A stretch of DNA of 64,000 nucleotides from Kitasatospora sp. Root107 (GCF_001424875.1 NZ_LMCT01000045.1:62108-126107); one strand, 5' to 3'; numbered from the stretch's first letter, positions 25,380 through 34,788 are shown. Numbers and translations are program-made. The notes: a model not told the origin generated them from the letters alone.

Positions 25380-26788
25380 GCCGGAGCAGCGTCTCCGCGC
25401 GGGCCGCGCGGAGTGGGCACTCGCTGCGCTGGGCGCTGATCAAGGCGGCGGTGGCGGGGACCACGATGGTCGCACTGGCCTTCCTGATCCCGCTCGGCCT
25501 GATGGTCCAGCAGACCGCGAGGGACCGCGCCTTCACCTCCGCCGAACGCCAGGCCGCCGCGCTCGGCCCGGCCCTGGCGATCACCACCGAACAGGACGCC
25601 ATCGCCCGCGCGCTGGCCAGCACCGACGCGGGCGCCCAGGAGAAGATGGCCGTCCACCTCCCGATCACCGGCTTCGGCCCCGGCACCGTGGTCGGCAACG
25701 GCCGGGCCTCCCAGCTCGCGGTCGCCACCGCGGCCGGCCAGGGCCAGTCCTTCATCGACAAGGCACCCGGCGGTTTCGTCCTGCTCCAGCCCGTCGCGGT
25801 GGACGCCGACCGGGTCGCCGTGGTCGAGGTGTACGTCGCCGGGGGAGACCTCACCCGGGGCGTCGGCACCGCCTGGCTGGTGCTCTCGCTGGTCGCGCTG
25901 GCACTGGTCGCCATCTCGGTCCTGGTGGCCGACCGGATGGGCGCCCGGATCGTCGGATCCGCCCGTCGGCTGGCCGCCGCCGCCCGTTCGCTCGGCAGCG
26001 GCAACCTCGCCGTCCGGGTCCCGGTGGAAGGACGGCAGGCCGACGGCGCCCCCGAGGAACTCCAGGAGGCCGCCCTCGCCTTCAACGCAATGGCCGACCG
26101 GGTGGTCCACCTGCTGGCCGCCGAACGCGAGCTCGCCGCCGACCTCTCGCACCGCCTGCGCACCCCCCTGACGGTCCTTCGACTGAACACCGCCTCGCTC
26201 GGCACCGGCGACGCCGCCGACGCCACCCGGCACGCCGTCGCCCAACTCGAGCGCGAGGTCGACCTGATCATCCGTACCGCTCGCCGCGCACCCGAGGACG
26301 TCCCCTCGGTGGCGTTCGGCTGCGACGCCGCCGAGGTGATCCGGGAACGGGTCGGCTTCTGGTCCGCCCTCGCCGAGGACGAGGGCCGCCGCTGGCAGCT
26401 GGCCGGCGCCGAGGGCACCGCGCCCGTACCCGTCCAGCGCGGCGACCTGGCCGCCGCCGTGGACGCCCTGCTCGGCAACGTCTTCCGGCACACCGCCATC
26501 GGCACCGCCTTCTCGGTCGACGTCCTGGTCACCGAAGGATCGGTGATCGTCCTGGTCGGCGACGCGGGCCCCGGCTTCGCCGACCCCGACGCCGCCCTCC
26601 GCCGCGGCGAGGGCCAGGGCGGCGAGGGCTCCACCGGCCTGGGCCTGGACATCGTCCGCAAGCTCGCCGAAACCACCGGCGGCGACCTCGCCCTCGGCCG
26701 CTCCGCCGTCCTCGGCGGCGCCGAACTCCGGCTCCGCCTGGAGACCCGCCCGGCCCTGCCCCGGCTGTCGCGCAAGCGCCGCAGCTGA
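25376..26788 (+). CDS. Sensor histidine kinase
   Basis: 470 residues, GTG start overlapping the regulator stop. TM1 about 22-42 and TM2 about 165-185 enclose a 120-residue extracellular sensor. A HAMP domain follows (about 185-245), then the dimerisation helix with His259 in AADLSHRLRTPLTVLRL, and a HATPase with GDAGPGFAD and GSTGLGLDIVRKLAE. The ATP domain lacks a clear Asn-box (DALLGNVFRHT supplies the Asn). Signal unknown; it partners the OmpR regulator upstream. Confidence 0.96.
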   Translation: MSRSSVSARAARSGHSLRWALIKAAVAGTTMVALAFLIPLGLMVQQTARDRAFTSAERQAAALGPALAITTEQDAIARALASTDAGAQEKMAVHLPITGFGPGTVVGNGRASQLAVATAAGQGQSFIDKAPGGFVLLQPVAVDADRVAVVEVYVAGGDLTRGVGTAWLVLSLVALALVAISVLVADRMGARIVGSARRLAAAARSLGSGNLAVRVPVEGRQADGAPEELQEAALAFNAMADRVVHLLAAERELAADLSHRLRTPLTVLRLNTASLGTGDAADATRHAVAQLEREVDLIIRTARRAPEDVPSVAFGCDAAEVIRERVGFWSALAEDEGRRWQLAGAEGTAPVPVQRGDLAAAVDALLGNVFRHTAIGTAFSVDVLVTEGSVIVLVGDAGPGFADPDAALRRGEGQGGEGSTGLGLDIVRKLAETTGGDLALGRSAVLGGAELRLRLETRPALPRLSRKRRS

Positions 26789-26824
26789 CGCACCGTCGGT
26801 GTGCTGTCGGCAACTGCTCAGGCA

Positions 26825-26958
26825 GCTACGGCCCAGGGGCTCGGGGAACTGCGACGCCGACCTCGTGCAAGGTGATCCGTGCGTAGGTGGTCAGGCACTT
26901 TCGCCTGTGACCCCGGCGCCAGATCTCCTCGCAGTTCCCCGAGCCCCTGGGCCGTAGC
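26825..26958. repeat. Perfect 30-nt inverted repeat around a 74-nt spacer
   Basis: Left arm 26825-26854 begins GCTACGGCCCAGGGGCTC; right arm 26929-26958 is its exact reverse complement. The arm core (GGGGCTCGGGGAACTGCG) resembles a repeat scattered between genes in many streptomycetes. It may act as a two-way terminator after the kinase gene or be a small non-coding mobile palindrome. The 342-bp gap 26789-27130 otherwise holds no gene; a promoter for the GH18 gene should lie at its right end. Confidence 0.85.
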
Positions 26959-27130
26959 ACTGGAGCGCCTGCCAAAAGGTGCAGCTTCGAGCCCCCTGCC
27001 TTAAGTGATCCCTAACAGAGGCGTTCGGCTGGCTGAGGCGGGACCTGAGGCCGGTGGGGCGGCGCTAGCGTCGGGCGGGCCGGTGGCGTGGAGCCCCGGT
27101 TGACGGTCACTCAGCCGGAGGTCTCAGCCC

Positions 27131-28666
27131 ATGACGAACCAGCCCACCCGCCGCGCCGGGCACCGCCGCCGCAGCCGCAAGGGCACGGTGATCGGCGCCT
27201 CCGCCGTCGCCACCGCGATCGTCGCCGGCGTCGTGGTGACCTTCGCCGCCTCCGCCAGCGCTGCGTCCCCGGGTGCGGTCTACAGCCGGACCAGCGCCTG
27301 GGAGATCGGCTACACCGGCCAGTACCTGGTGACCAACCCGGACAGCAAGGCCATCGACGGCTGGACCCTCAGCTTCGACCTCCCGGCCGGCGCCCGGATC
27401 GACTCGCTCTGGAACGCCACCTTCACCGCCACCGGCCAGCACGTCACCGTGAAGCCGCAGGACTGGGGCAAGCGGATCGAGCCGGGCAAGTCCCTGGACG
27501 TCGGCTTCGTGGTGCAGGGCAGCGGCGCCGCCCAGGCCGAGCCCGCCAACTGTCTGATCAACGACGCCCCGTGCACGGCGGGCTCCACCACTCCGCCCAC
27601 CCCCTCGGGCCGCCCGACCACGGCGACCCCGACCCCGACCGCTTCGCCCACCCCCACCGTGGCTCCCACCTCGGCGAAGCCCACCCCGACCCCGACCGTT
27701 TCGCCCACCCCCACCGCGTCGGCCAGCACCCCGCCGCCGGTGGTGACGAACGGTCACTTCGCGCCGTACGTGGACACCTCGCTCTACCCGCCGTTCGACC
27801 TGGTGGCCACCGCCAAGGCGACCGGCGTGAAGAACTACACCCTCGCCTTCGTGGTCTCCGGCGGTGGCTGCACCCCGAAGTGGGGCGGCGTCAGTGACCT
27901 CGGTGCCGACGCGGTGGCCTCGCAGATCGGTGCCCTGCGGGCGATCGGTGGCGACGTCCGGGTCTCGTTCGGCGGCGCCAACGGCAGCGAACTGGCCACC
28001 GCCTGCTCCTCGGTGGCCGAGCTGACGGCCGCCTACCAGAAGACCGTGGACGCGTACGGTGCGACCAAGGTGGACTTCGACGTCGAGGGCGGTGCACTCG
28101 GCGACGTCGCCGCCAACACCCGTCGCGCCCAGGCCATCGTCCAGCTGCAGAAGAATGCCGCTTCCAAGGGGAAGACCCTGGACGTCTCCTACACCCTGCC
28201 GGCGCTGCCCAGCGGGCTGACCCAGGACGGCGTGAACCTGGTCGCCAACGCCAAGAGCAACGGTGTCGCGATCGGCGCGGTGAACATCATGGCGATGGAC
28301 TACGGCGACGGCGCCGCCCCCAACCCGCAGGGCCGGATGGGCAAGTACGCGATCGACGCGGCCACCGCGACCCAGGCGCAGCTGAAGAGCGTGCTCGGCC
28401 TGGCCGACGCAGCAGCCTGGGCCAAGGTCGCGGTCACCCCGATGATCGGCGTGAACGACGTGGCGAGTGAGATCTTCACGGTCGCCGACGCCACCCAGCT
28501 CGCCGAGTTCGCCAAGACCAAGCACCTGGCCTGGCTGGCGATGTGGTCCGGCACCCGCGACAAGGCCTGCGCGGGCGGCGCCAAGCCGTACGCCGACGCC
28601 AGCTGCAGCAGCATCGCCCAGCAGCCGCTGGACTTCACCCGGGCGTTCGGCGCCTACACCGGCTGA
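27131..28666 (+). CDS. Secreted CBM2-GH18 chitinase-like enzyme
   Basis: 511 residues. A long signal region (basic N-terminus with RRAGHRRRSRKG, hydrophobic 20-44), then a CBM2-type cellulose/chitin-binding domain (about 48-148; AWEIGYTGQYLVTNPDS, paired Cys141 and Cys148), then a 55-residue Thr/Pro linker with internal repeats, then a GH18 barrel (about 205-511). The DxDxE motif is Asp315-Phe-Asp317-Val-Glu319 in KVDFDVEGG, with Glu319 the catalytic acid. FGGANGSELA is the second GH18 strand motif. Likely hydrolyses chitin or similar polymers outside the cell. No clear DasR box lies upstream, unlike the chitinase at 61492. Confidence 0.93.
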   Translation: MTNQPTRRAGHRRRSRKGTVIGASAVATAIVAGVVVTFAASASAASPGAVYSRTSAWEIGYTGQYLVTNPDSKAIDGWTLSFDLPAGARIDSLWNATFTATGQHVTVKPQDWGKRIEPGKSLDVGFVVQGSGAAQAEPANCLINDAPCTAGSTTPPTPSGRPTTATPTPTASPTPTVAPTSAKPTPTPTVSPTPTASASTPPPVVTNGHFAPYVDTSLYPPFDLVATAKATGVKNYTLAFVVSGGGCTPKWGGVSDLGADAVASQIGALRAIGGDVRVSFGGANGSELATACSSVAELTAAYQKTVDAYGATKVDFDVEGGALGDVAANTRRAQAIVQLQKNAASKGKTLDVSYTLPALPSGLTQDGVNLVANAKSNGVAIGAVNIMAMDYGDGAAPNPQGRMGKYAIDAATATQAQLKSVLGLADAAAWAKVAVTPMIGVNDVASEIFTVADATQLAEFAKTKHLAWLAMWSGTRDKACAGGAKPYADASCSSIAQQPLDFTRAFGAYTG

Positions 28667-28675
28667 CGATCCGTC

Positions 28676-28722
28676 GGGGTGCCCCTGACCCACGGGGGGT
28701 CAGGGGCACCCCCTTTTCTTTT
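28676..28722 (+). terminator. Rho-independent terminator after the GH18 gene
   Basis: Perfect 16-bp stem (GGGGTGCCCCTGACCC and complement), 5-base loop, then cTTTTCTTTT. Ten bases after the stop codon. Confidence 0.93.
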
Positions 28723-28827
28723 CCGTACCTGGCGCCCGGGCCCGGACTGCGGGGACGGCGCCAAGTCGCGGGTTTCCGGTGGTCCGGTAAGGTCGCTAGC
28801 TGGTCTACCGGCGGACGGAGCTAACAC

Positions 28828-30219
28828 GTGACAACGGCGCAAGAGCAGCGCAGGGCCCCCCAGGAGCCTGCCCCAGCTGCCCCTGTCACGCCCGGACGGC
28901 GGGTCACCGCCGCCCTCGGCGCCCCCGTCCGGGCGCTTCGGGAGGCTCCGCGCCGCCCGCTGGCGATCGCCACGGCGGTGGCGCTGTTCTCGCTGCTGAC
29001 GTACGCGACGGTGCGGCACTTCGTCGGCACCTCGATGGTCGACATGATCGTCTACCGGGCCGAGGGCGCTGCCGTCGCGAACGGCCAGGACCTGTACGGG
29101 CTCCGGGTGACGGAGTGGGGCCTGCCCGCCACCTACCCGCCGTTCGCCGCGATGCTGTTCGTGCCGACCACCTGGTTCGGCGTCGGCTTCCTGCGGGTGG
29201 CGATCACGGGCGGCAACGTCGCGCTGCTGGCCCTGTTCGCGCACCTCTGCTTCAGGCTGGTCGGCTGGCCGCGCAGGGACCTGCGCGCGGTCGGCGTGGT
29301 GCTGGTGGCCGGGCTCGGAGTCTGGCTGGAACCGGTCTTCACCACGCTCCGGTACGGGCAGATCAACCTGGCGTTGGCCTGCCTGGTCCTCTGGGACCTG
29401 ACCCGCCCGGACTCGCGCCGGTCCAAGGGCGTGGCGATCGGCATCGCGGCCGGGATAAAGCTCACCCCCGGCCTGTTCGCGGTCTACCTGCTGATCACCG
29501 GCCGGACCAAGGCCGCCTTCGTGGCGGGGGCCACCTTCCTCGGCACCTTCCTGCTCGGCGCGCTGATCCTCCCCGACGCGACCTGGGGCTTCTGGACCAA
29601 GTACCTCTACGACTCCTCGCGGGTCGGCAAGACCGAGATCGTCGACAACCAGTCGATCAGCGGCGCGGTCGCCCGGCTGCTGCACACCGCCCACCCGGGG
29701 GCCGTCGCCACCGCGGTCGCGGCGCTGGTCGCGATCGCCGGGCTGGCCACTGCGGCCTGGGTGGTCCGCAGCGCCCGCTGGCTGCCCCGGGCCGAGGCCT
29801 GGGGCGTCTGCTGCGCGGCCGTCACGGCGGTGCTGATCTCACCGATCAGCTGGACCCACCACTGGGTCTGGTGCGTGCCGGTGCTGGTGCTGCTGGCCGC
29901 GGAGGCTGCGCACGAGCGCTCCCGGCCGGCGGCGATCCGGCGGCTGCGGTGGCGGCTGATCTTCGCTGCCACGCTGCTCGCCTTCCTCTCGTTCGGCATG
30001 TGGGTCGTTCCGCACAAGGGCGATCTCGACCTGCACCTCTCGCCGCTGGCCCAGCTCCCGGCGGCGGTCTACCCGCTCACCGGTCTGTGCTTCCTGCTGG
30101 TCGCCGCACTGCGAATCCGTTCGCGGCGGCGGGCGGCGGGGGCGCCGCTGATCCGGCTGCCTCGGCAGCGCACTTCCGCGGGGGCGGCGGGGGCGGCTGA
30201 GTCGCTGCGGCAGCGCTGA
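28828..30219 (+). CDS. GT87 polyprenol-phosphate mannosyltransferase-like protein
   Basis: 463 residues from GTG 28828 (gacggag upstream). About ten TM helices. The first extracytoplasmic loop has MVDMIVYRAEGAAVANGQD, where GT-C enzymes of family GT87 carry the catalytic Asp. WGLPATYPPFAAM and GIAAGIKLTPGLF, then SPISWTHHWVW, are further GT87 (DUF2029, PimE-like) motifs. Members use polyprenol-phosphate mannose to extend lipid-linked mannans or mannosylated glycans on the outside of the membrane. Acceptor unknown. Confidence 0.9.
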   Translation: MTTAQEQRRAPQEPAPAAPVTPGRRVTAALGAPVRALREAPRRPLAIATAVALFSLLTYATVRHFVGTSMVDMIVYRAEGAAVANGQDLYGLRVTEWGLPATYPPFAAMLFVPTTWFGVGFLRVAITGGNVALLALFAHLCFRLVGWPRRDLRAVGVVLVAGLGVWLEPVFTTLRYGQINLALACLVLWDLTRPDSRRSKGVAIGIAAGIKLTPGLFAVYLLITGRTKAAFVAGATFLGTFLLGALILPDATWGFWTKYLYDSSRVGKTEIVDNQSISGAVARLLHTAHPGAVATAVAALVAIAGLATAAWVVRSARWLPRAEAWGVCCAAVTAVLISPISWTHHWVWCVPVLVLLAAEAAHERSRPAAIRRLRWRLIFAATLLAFLSFGMWVVPHKGDLDLHLSPLAQLPAAVYPLTGLCFLLVAALRIRSRRRAAGAPLIRLPRQRTSAGAAGAAESLRQR

Positions 30220-30301
30220 GGGTCGGCGCCGGGGGGCACACCGGCGTTCACGTCTGTGTGGAGGTTCGCGCCTGAGTAGGCGTTCACGTCGGCGTTTATG
30301 T

Positions 30302-30718
30302 TCACGCGAGCAGTTCGGCCAGCGAGTGGTCGAGGTCCAGGGCGGCCAGCTCGGCGCCCGGCGGCACCAGGCGGTGCGCCCGCTCCAGCCAGGCCGCGAC
30401 AGCGGGCAGCGGCGCCTCCAGGAGGGCGTCCCCGGCCGGCGAACTGAGTGCCATGCAGAGCACGCTGCGCCGCCCCGACCGGGTCGGCCAGATTCGCACG
30501 TCCCCCTGGCCGCACGGCCTGAAGGTCCCCTCGACCAGCAGCTCGCGGGCGAACACCCAGGTCACTGGGGTGCCGGTGTCCAGGTGGAAGGTGATGTGCA
30601 CGGCGAACGGGTCGTGGCTGCCGTAGGACAGCCGGGCCGGGACCGGGACGCTGCGCTCGGGGGACAGCACCAGGTTGAGTTCGAGTTCGTGCTCGATGAC
30701 GCTCGTGGACCGCTCCAT
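30302..30718 (-). CDS. SsgA-like protein (SALP), near the SsgB type
   Basis: 138 residues from ATG 30718 (GAGAGGAATCCC upstream on the minus strand). It has the full SALP plan: LVLSPERSVPVPARLSYGSH, then DPFAVHITFHLDTG, VTWVFARELLVEG, GDVRIWPTRSGRRSVLCMAL and SSPAGDALLEAPL. It is closer to SsgB than the SALP at 16129 but too different for a confident symbol. SALPs guide sporulation-specific cell division. The plus-strand gap before it (30240-30300) holds short GTTCACG repeats of no clear meaning. Confidence 0.93.
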   Translation of the reverse strand: MERSTSVIEHELELNLVLSPERSVPVPARLSYGSHDPFAVHITFHLDTGTPVTWVFARELLVEGTFRPCGQGDVRIWPTRSGRRSVLCMALSSPAGDALLEAPLPAVAAWLERAHRLVPPGAELAALDLDHSLAELLA

Positions 30719-30946
30719 GACGGGATTCCTCTCGATGTCGTGGGGCCCGCCTCCGAGCCCCTGCATCAGGAGAGAGTGAGCTCCGGCGAAGCTCTTACAC
30801 GCATTCGCCCAACGTCCTGGAATTGACCAACTGCCCGCTGCCGCGCCCCCGAGGCACTACCCTTTGTGACTGCTCGACGACTGTCCGCCCGCGTACGGGT
30901 GCTGACGGGTCGTCCGCTCCACGGTGCTGCCAGGAAAGAGACCCCC

Positions 30947-32173
30947 ATGACGGAACGGCCCCTCGCCGGTGACCTGGACACAGCCCTCGACCCGGCGCCG
31001 GGCTACTACCCCGACCCGTCCGTCCCCGGCTTCGTCCGCTACTGGGGTGGCTCCGCCTGGGTGCCAGGCACCAGCCGCCCGGCCCCACCCGCCGGTGAAT
31101 CGCCGGCGCCACCCCGGGGGGTCACTCATCGGGCGGCCACCACGTTCGCCCCGGCTGCGCCGCCGCCCCGGCCGGTCGTCGGACCGCCCGCTCGGACGGA
31201 GCCACTGCAGTCGGCTCCGTCCGCTCCGTTCCCGCAGCCCGTCCTGGCGGTCGAGGAGACCGGACCGGTCTTCTTCGACCAGACCACGGGTGGTGCGTCC
31301 TTCGTGCTGGCGCCTTTTGCGGAGCGGGAGTTGCTGAACGTTCAGGAGCCCCCGGCGGCCACCGGGTGGCAGGCCATGCCGACCCCGCAGCCCGAGGTGG
31401 TCTCCTGGGGTGCACCTACTGCGACCCTCCCTGAGCCGACGCCGGTCGCGGAGCCGGCGACCTCGCCGCAGCCCGCCGCGCAGGCGACGCCCGTAGCGGT
31501 GCCGGTGCCCGCAGTGGCGCCGGAGCCCGTGGCGGTGCCGCCGGTCGCCGTGCAGCCGTCGGCCGCGGTGAAGCCCGCCGTGCTGAAGCCGACCGTGCAG
31601 AAGTCGGCAGCTTCCGCACGGACGCTCGCCGCCGTCGCACGGACGCCCGCGCCGCGTCGGAGTGCCGCCCGCAAGCCGCCGGCCCCGCTCCCCGCCGGTC
31701 TCGGCCGCCGCGCGGTGGCCCGGCTGGTCGACACGTTTGCACTCGTCGTCGTCGCCGTCGCGGCGGGCGTACCGATGATCGGCTCGGTGATCGCCCACAT
31801 CGAGACAAAGGTCGACCAGGCCAAGGCGGCGAGCGTCGGGCAGGACGGCCAGGTGCGGGTCTGGCTGGTGGACGGCCTGGTGCTCGGCCGGGTCGGAGCG
31901 CTGCTCGGCATCCTGGTGCTGGCCGCGCTGCTCTACGAGGTGCTGCCGGTCGCCCGGACCGGTCAGACCTTCGGCAAGCGCCTGGTCGGCATCCGGGTCG
32001 CCGACACGACCCGTGCGGCCCTGGCGCCGACCTTCGGCCGTTCGGCGGTGCGGTGGCTGGTCCGGCAGGTGGCGCTGCTCTCGCTGGTCGGCCTGTTGGC
32101 GCCACTGTGGGACCGTCCGGCCCGGCGGGGTTGGCCGGACCGGGCGGCGCGGACCCGGGTGGTGCGCTCCTGA
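30947..32173 (+). CDS. DUF2510-RDD membrane protein
   Basis: 408 residues from ATG 30947 with AGGAAAGAG upstream. An N-terminal DUF2510 motif (PGYYPDPSVPGFVRYWGGSA) precedes a long Pro/Ala/Val-rich disordered stretch (about 60-260). The RDD domain (about 270-400) has RRAVARLVDTFALVVVAVA, GQTFGKRLVGIRVAD and the last two of three TM helices. RDD proteins are small membrane proteins, some of which work as ion exchangers or support envelope processes. The neighbour at 32266 is also an RDD protein, which suggests a duplication. Confidence 0.9.
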   Translation: MTERPLAGDLDTALDPAPGYYPDPSVPGFVRYWGGSAWVPGTSRPAPPAGESPAPPRGVTHRAATTFAPAAPPPRPVVGPPARTEPLQSAPSAPFPQPVLAVEETGPVFFDQTTGGASFVLAPFAERELLNVQEPPAATGWQAMPTPQPEVVSWGAPTATLPEPTPVAEPATSPQPAAQATPVAVPVPAVAPEPVAVPPVAVQPSAAVKPAVLKPTVQKSAASARTLAAVARTPAPRRSAARKPPAPLPAGLGRRAVARLVDTFALVVVAVAAGVPMIGSVIAHIETKVDQAKAASVGQDGQVRVWLVDGLVLGRVGALLGILVLAALLYEVLPVARTGQTFGKRLVGIRVADTTRAALAPTFGRSAVRWLVRQVALLSLVGLLAPLWDRPARRGWPDRAARTRVVRS

Positions 32174-32265
32174 CGGGTCTTCAGTACGCCGCTGCGGGTG
32201 GTCCAATGGGTCAAAACGGACTAAATATCCCAACATCGTAGTATCCGTGATGTTCTACTCGGGTC

Positions 32266-32964
32266 ATGAGCACCCATGACCCTTCGTCAGACCCCGCGCC
32301 GGAGGGGGGCGACAAGCCCTCCTTCGACAAGCAGCCCCCGCAACCGGGTGGGCCGCAGGGTGTGCCGCCCGATCCGTACGGCGCACCGCCCCCGCCCCCG
32401 TCGGCGGCCGACCCCTACGGCACGCCGCCCCCCAGCGGCTCCTACGGTGCGCCCGGCGGCTACGACGGGAGCCCGTACGGCGCGCCGCCGCCGCCCGCCT
32501 ACGGTGCCCCGTACCAGACGGGTCCCGGGCCGGTCCCCGGGATGCCGCCGCTCGGTGGCTGGGGTGCCCGGATCCTGGCCCGCCTGGTCGACTTCCTGCT
32601 GGTGCAGGCGGTCGCGATCGTGGTGGTGCTCCCGTTCGCCAACCTCGGCGACCAGGGCGGCTGGGTCGGCGCGGCCTGGCTCGGCTACGCCCTTTATCTG
32701 GTCTACGACGGCGTCATGCTCAGCCGGGACGGCCAGACCTTCGGCAAGAAGCTGATGAAGGTTCGGGTCGCGATGCTGGTCGACGGCAGCGCCCCGACCA
32801 GTGCGGCAGCCTGGACCCGGGCAGCGACCTTCGTACTCCCGGCGGTGATCTGCTGCGGCGCGCTGTGGTGGCCGGTGGACGGCCTGTTCGGCGTCTTCGA
32901 CAAACCGTACCGCCAGTGCATCCACGACAAGGCCGCCAAGACCGTGGTCGTCTCCACCGTCTGA
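32266..32964 (+). CDS. RDD-family membrane protein with Pro/Tyr-rich N-terminus
   Basis: 232 residues. The first 95 are a Pro/Gly/Tyr-rich cytosolic tail with PYGAPPPP-type repeats, followed by GWGARILARLVDFLLVQAV, the RDD arginine-aspartate motif, then DGQTFGKKLMKVRVAM and a last TM. No ribosome site is evident before the ATG; the A/T-rich stretch upstream (ctaaatatcccaacatcgtag) is a likely promoter. Adjacent to another RDD gene. Confidence 0.9.
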   Translation: MSTHDPSSDPAPEGGDKPSFDKQPPQPGGPQGVPPDPYGAPPPPPSAADPYGTPPPSGSYGAPGGYDGSPYGAPPPPAYGAPYQTGPGPVPGMPPLGGWGARILARLVDFLLVQAVAIVVVLPFANLGDQGGWVGAAWLGYALYLVYDGVMLSRDGQTFGKKLMKVRVAMLVDGSAPTSAAAWTRAATFVLPAVICCGALWWPVDGLFGVFDKPYRQCIHDKAAKTVVVSTV

Positions 32965-32972
32965 CCGCACCT

Positions 32973-33009
32973 CAGGGCCCGTGAGCAGCAGGTCGGCTCG
33001 CGGGCCCTG
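32973..33009. terminator. Bidirectional terminator
   Basis: Stem CAGGGCCCGTGAGC / GCTCGCGGGCCCTG (one mismatch) with a 9-base loop, between the RDD gene and the leftward small gene. Confidence 0.7.
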
Positions 33010-33034
33010 GTGCGTCGGCCCGCACCGCGTTTCG

Positions 33035-33283
33035 TCAGCGATGTGCCGCGTACTCCGGGGTGCTGGTCCGACCGGGCTGCAGCCGGTGCGAACCGGCCGC
33101 CGGCCGCTGCGCCGCGACGGTCACCAGCAGCGCGGTGGCCAGGGTGCCGAGTGCCACGGCGAAGGCCACCAGTACCGCGATCTCGAACACCCCCCGCGAC
33201 CCGGAGACGGCGAGCAGCACCGCGGCCGCGGCCACCACGGTCAGGGTGCCGGTGGTGAGTTGGGCGATGGTGGGACGCGACAT
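33035..33283 (-). CDS. Small two-TM membrane protein
   Basis: 82 residues from ATG 33283 (GAAGGAC upstream on the minus strand). Two hydrophobic helices, about 8-28 and 33-55, then an Arg/Gly-rich tail. No family recognised; similar short proteins occur beside core genes of streptomycetes. Confidence 0.65.
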   Translation of the reverse strand: MSRPTIAQLTTGTLTVVAAAAVLLAVSGSRGVFEIAVLVAFAVALGTLATALLVTVAAQRPAAGSHRLQPGRTSTPEYAAHR

Positions 33284-33458
33284 GACGGGACCGTCCTTCG
33301 CATGAGCCTTGCGCTGCCGGGAGAAGCCTTGCCTTACCAAGGTGTACCCAGCGCTCGCCCGGGACAAGTACGCCTTCGGCCGATGCCGGGGGCGCACAGG
33401 CTCACTCGCGCGCTCGGTACGGTGGCATCGAACAGCCGTAGTGATCTGGGGGAAGTCC

Positions 33459-34142
33459 ATGCCCGAGCCCGCCGATTGGCCCACCACCGAGGCCGAGGCT
33501 CTCGCCGTGCAGCAACGCCTGCGAGGCCTGGTCGAACCGTCCGGTCCCGGCCCGGCCGCCGATGCGCTGGTCGCCGGTGTGGACGTGGCCTACGACGACG
33601 ACCGGGACGTGGTGGTCGCGGCGGCGGTCCTGCTCTCGCTGCCCACCCTGGCCGTGGTGGAGGAGACCACCGCGACCGGGCGGATCAGCTTCCCGTACGT
33701 CCCCGGTCTGCTCGCCTTCCGTGAACTCCCCACCGTGCTGGACGCCTTGGCCGGCCTCCGGCACACCCCCGACCTGGTGGTCTGCGACGGCTACGGCCTC
33801 GCCCACCCGCGCCGCCTCGGGCTCGCCAGTCACCTGGGCGTGCTCACCGGCCTGCGCACCCTCGGTGTCGCCAAGACGCCGTTCACCTTCACGTTCACCC
33901 AGCCCGGTCCCGAACGTGGCGCCACCGCGCCGCTGCTCGACCCCGAAACCGGAGAACAGGTCGGCGCCGTCCTCCGCACCCGAGCGGGCACCAAGCCGGT
34001 CTTCGTCTCGGTCGGCCACCGCATCGGCCTGGCCGAATCGGTGGCCACCACCCTGAGCCTGACGGCCGGTTACCGCCAACCCGAGACGACCCGCCGGGCC
34101 GACTCGCTCTGCCGTCGGGCGCTGGCGGCGGCCGTGTCCTGA
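33459..34142 (+). CDS. nfi: Endonuclease V (deoxyinosine 3'-endonuclease)
   Basis: 227 residues from ATG 33459 with GGGGGAAG upstream. Active-site residues are in place: Asp42 in VAGVDVAYDDD, Glu89 in LLAFRELPTVL, Asp110 in LVVCDGYGLAHPRRLGLASH with His116. FPYVPGLL is the wedge (PYIP) motif that senses the damaged strand; GTKPVFVSVGHRIGLA follows. The enzyme nicks DNA one phosphodiester 3' of deoxyinosine and other deaminated bases. Confidence 0.96.
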   Translation: MPEPADWPTTEAEALAVQQRLRGLVEPSGPGPAADALVAGVDVAYDDDRDVVVAAAVLLSLPTLAVVEETTATGRISFPYVPGLLAFRELPTVLDALAGLRHTPDLVVCDGYGLAHPRRLGLASHLGVLTGLRTLGVAKTPFTFTFTQPGPERGATAPLLDPETGEQVGAVLRTRAGTKPVFVSVGHRIGLAESVATTLSLTAGYRQPETTRRADSLCRRALAAAVS

Positions 34143-34305
34143 TTCGGTACCAATCGCTCGCACGGTGTCACGTCGCCGTTCAGGCCGACGGCCGTATGTG
34201 TTAGACATGAGGGTTGTAGGCCCGTGTTCTCAAGACCGGGTCGTACCGGAACAGTTGATACCAGGGCATACCAGTCCAGCCCTGGCTCCATGGGGGAGGA
34301 CAGTC

Positions 34306-34788
34306 GTGAGCACGGGGAACGGCGGCGGTGCCGGCTACCGCGTCGAGGTCGACAACCTACGGGCGTTCGCGTCGCAGGTACGGGGGCTGCTAGACGAGTT
34401 CCAGGCACGTGCGGACGGCAGCCGGACGCACGGGCAGAGCGGGGTCGGGCGGTCCGCCTTCGGGACGTTTCCTGAGGCGCAGGCGCTGTTCGACAAGTAC
34501 GAGGTCATGCGGGACAGCCTTCGGGACGTCATGAACTATCTCCAGGACACCATCGACGAGGCCCAACGCAAGGCGGACCTCACTGCTGGCAACTACGAGG
34601 AGCAGGAGACAGAGACCACCCGCGGTCTCAAGGTCAACTCCGATGGTTGGTCGGTCGGTGGCACCACGATCGCCACGCAGGTCGGTTACAGCTCTTCGTC
34701 CTCGCGCCCCGGCGTCCCGCAGTCGAGCCCCAACCCGCCCGCCGGAGCGACCCCGGCCGGCAGCGGCGAGCCCCAGTCAACATGGTGA
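34306..34788 (+). CDS. Esx-like small T7SS protein (second cassette)
   Basis: 160 residues from GTG 34306 with GGGGGAGGA six bases upstream. Helical residues 10-110: VEVDNLRAFASQVRGLLDEF, a turn with SGVGRSAFG, then ALFDKYEVMRDSLRDVMNYL. The C-terminal 45 residues are Ser/Pro-rich. No Trp-X-Gly in the turn. It is followed by a large WXG100 gene and then a mycosin gene, mirroring the cassette at 1.6-4.9 kb. Confidence 0.8.
   Translation: MSTGNGGGAGYRVEVDNLRAFASQVRGLLDEFQARADGSRTHGQSGVGRSAFGTFPEAQALFDKYEVMRDSLRDVMNYLQDTIDEAQRKADLTAGNYEEQETETTRGLKVNSDGWSVGGTTIATQVGYSSSSSRPGVPQSSPNPPAGATPAGSGEPQSTW

Noticed and set aside
26825..26958. Insertion sequence between the kinase and GH18 genes
   Set aside because: The inverted repeat encloses only 74 bases with no transposase; reported as a repeat instead.
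30240..30300. GTTCACG repeats read as a possible CRISPR or regulator array
   Set aside because: Units are short, irregular and only about 60 bases in total; no repeat-spacer pattern.
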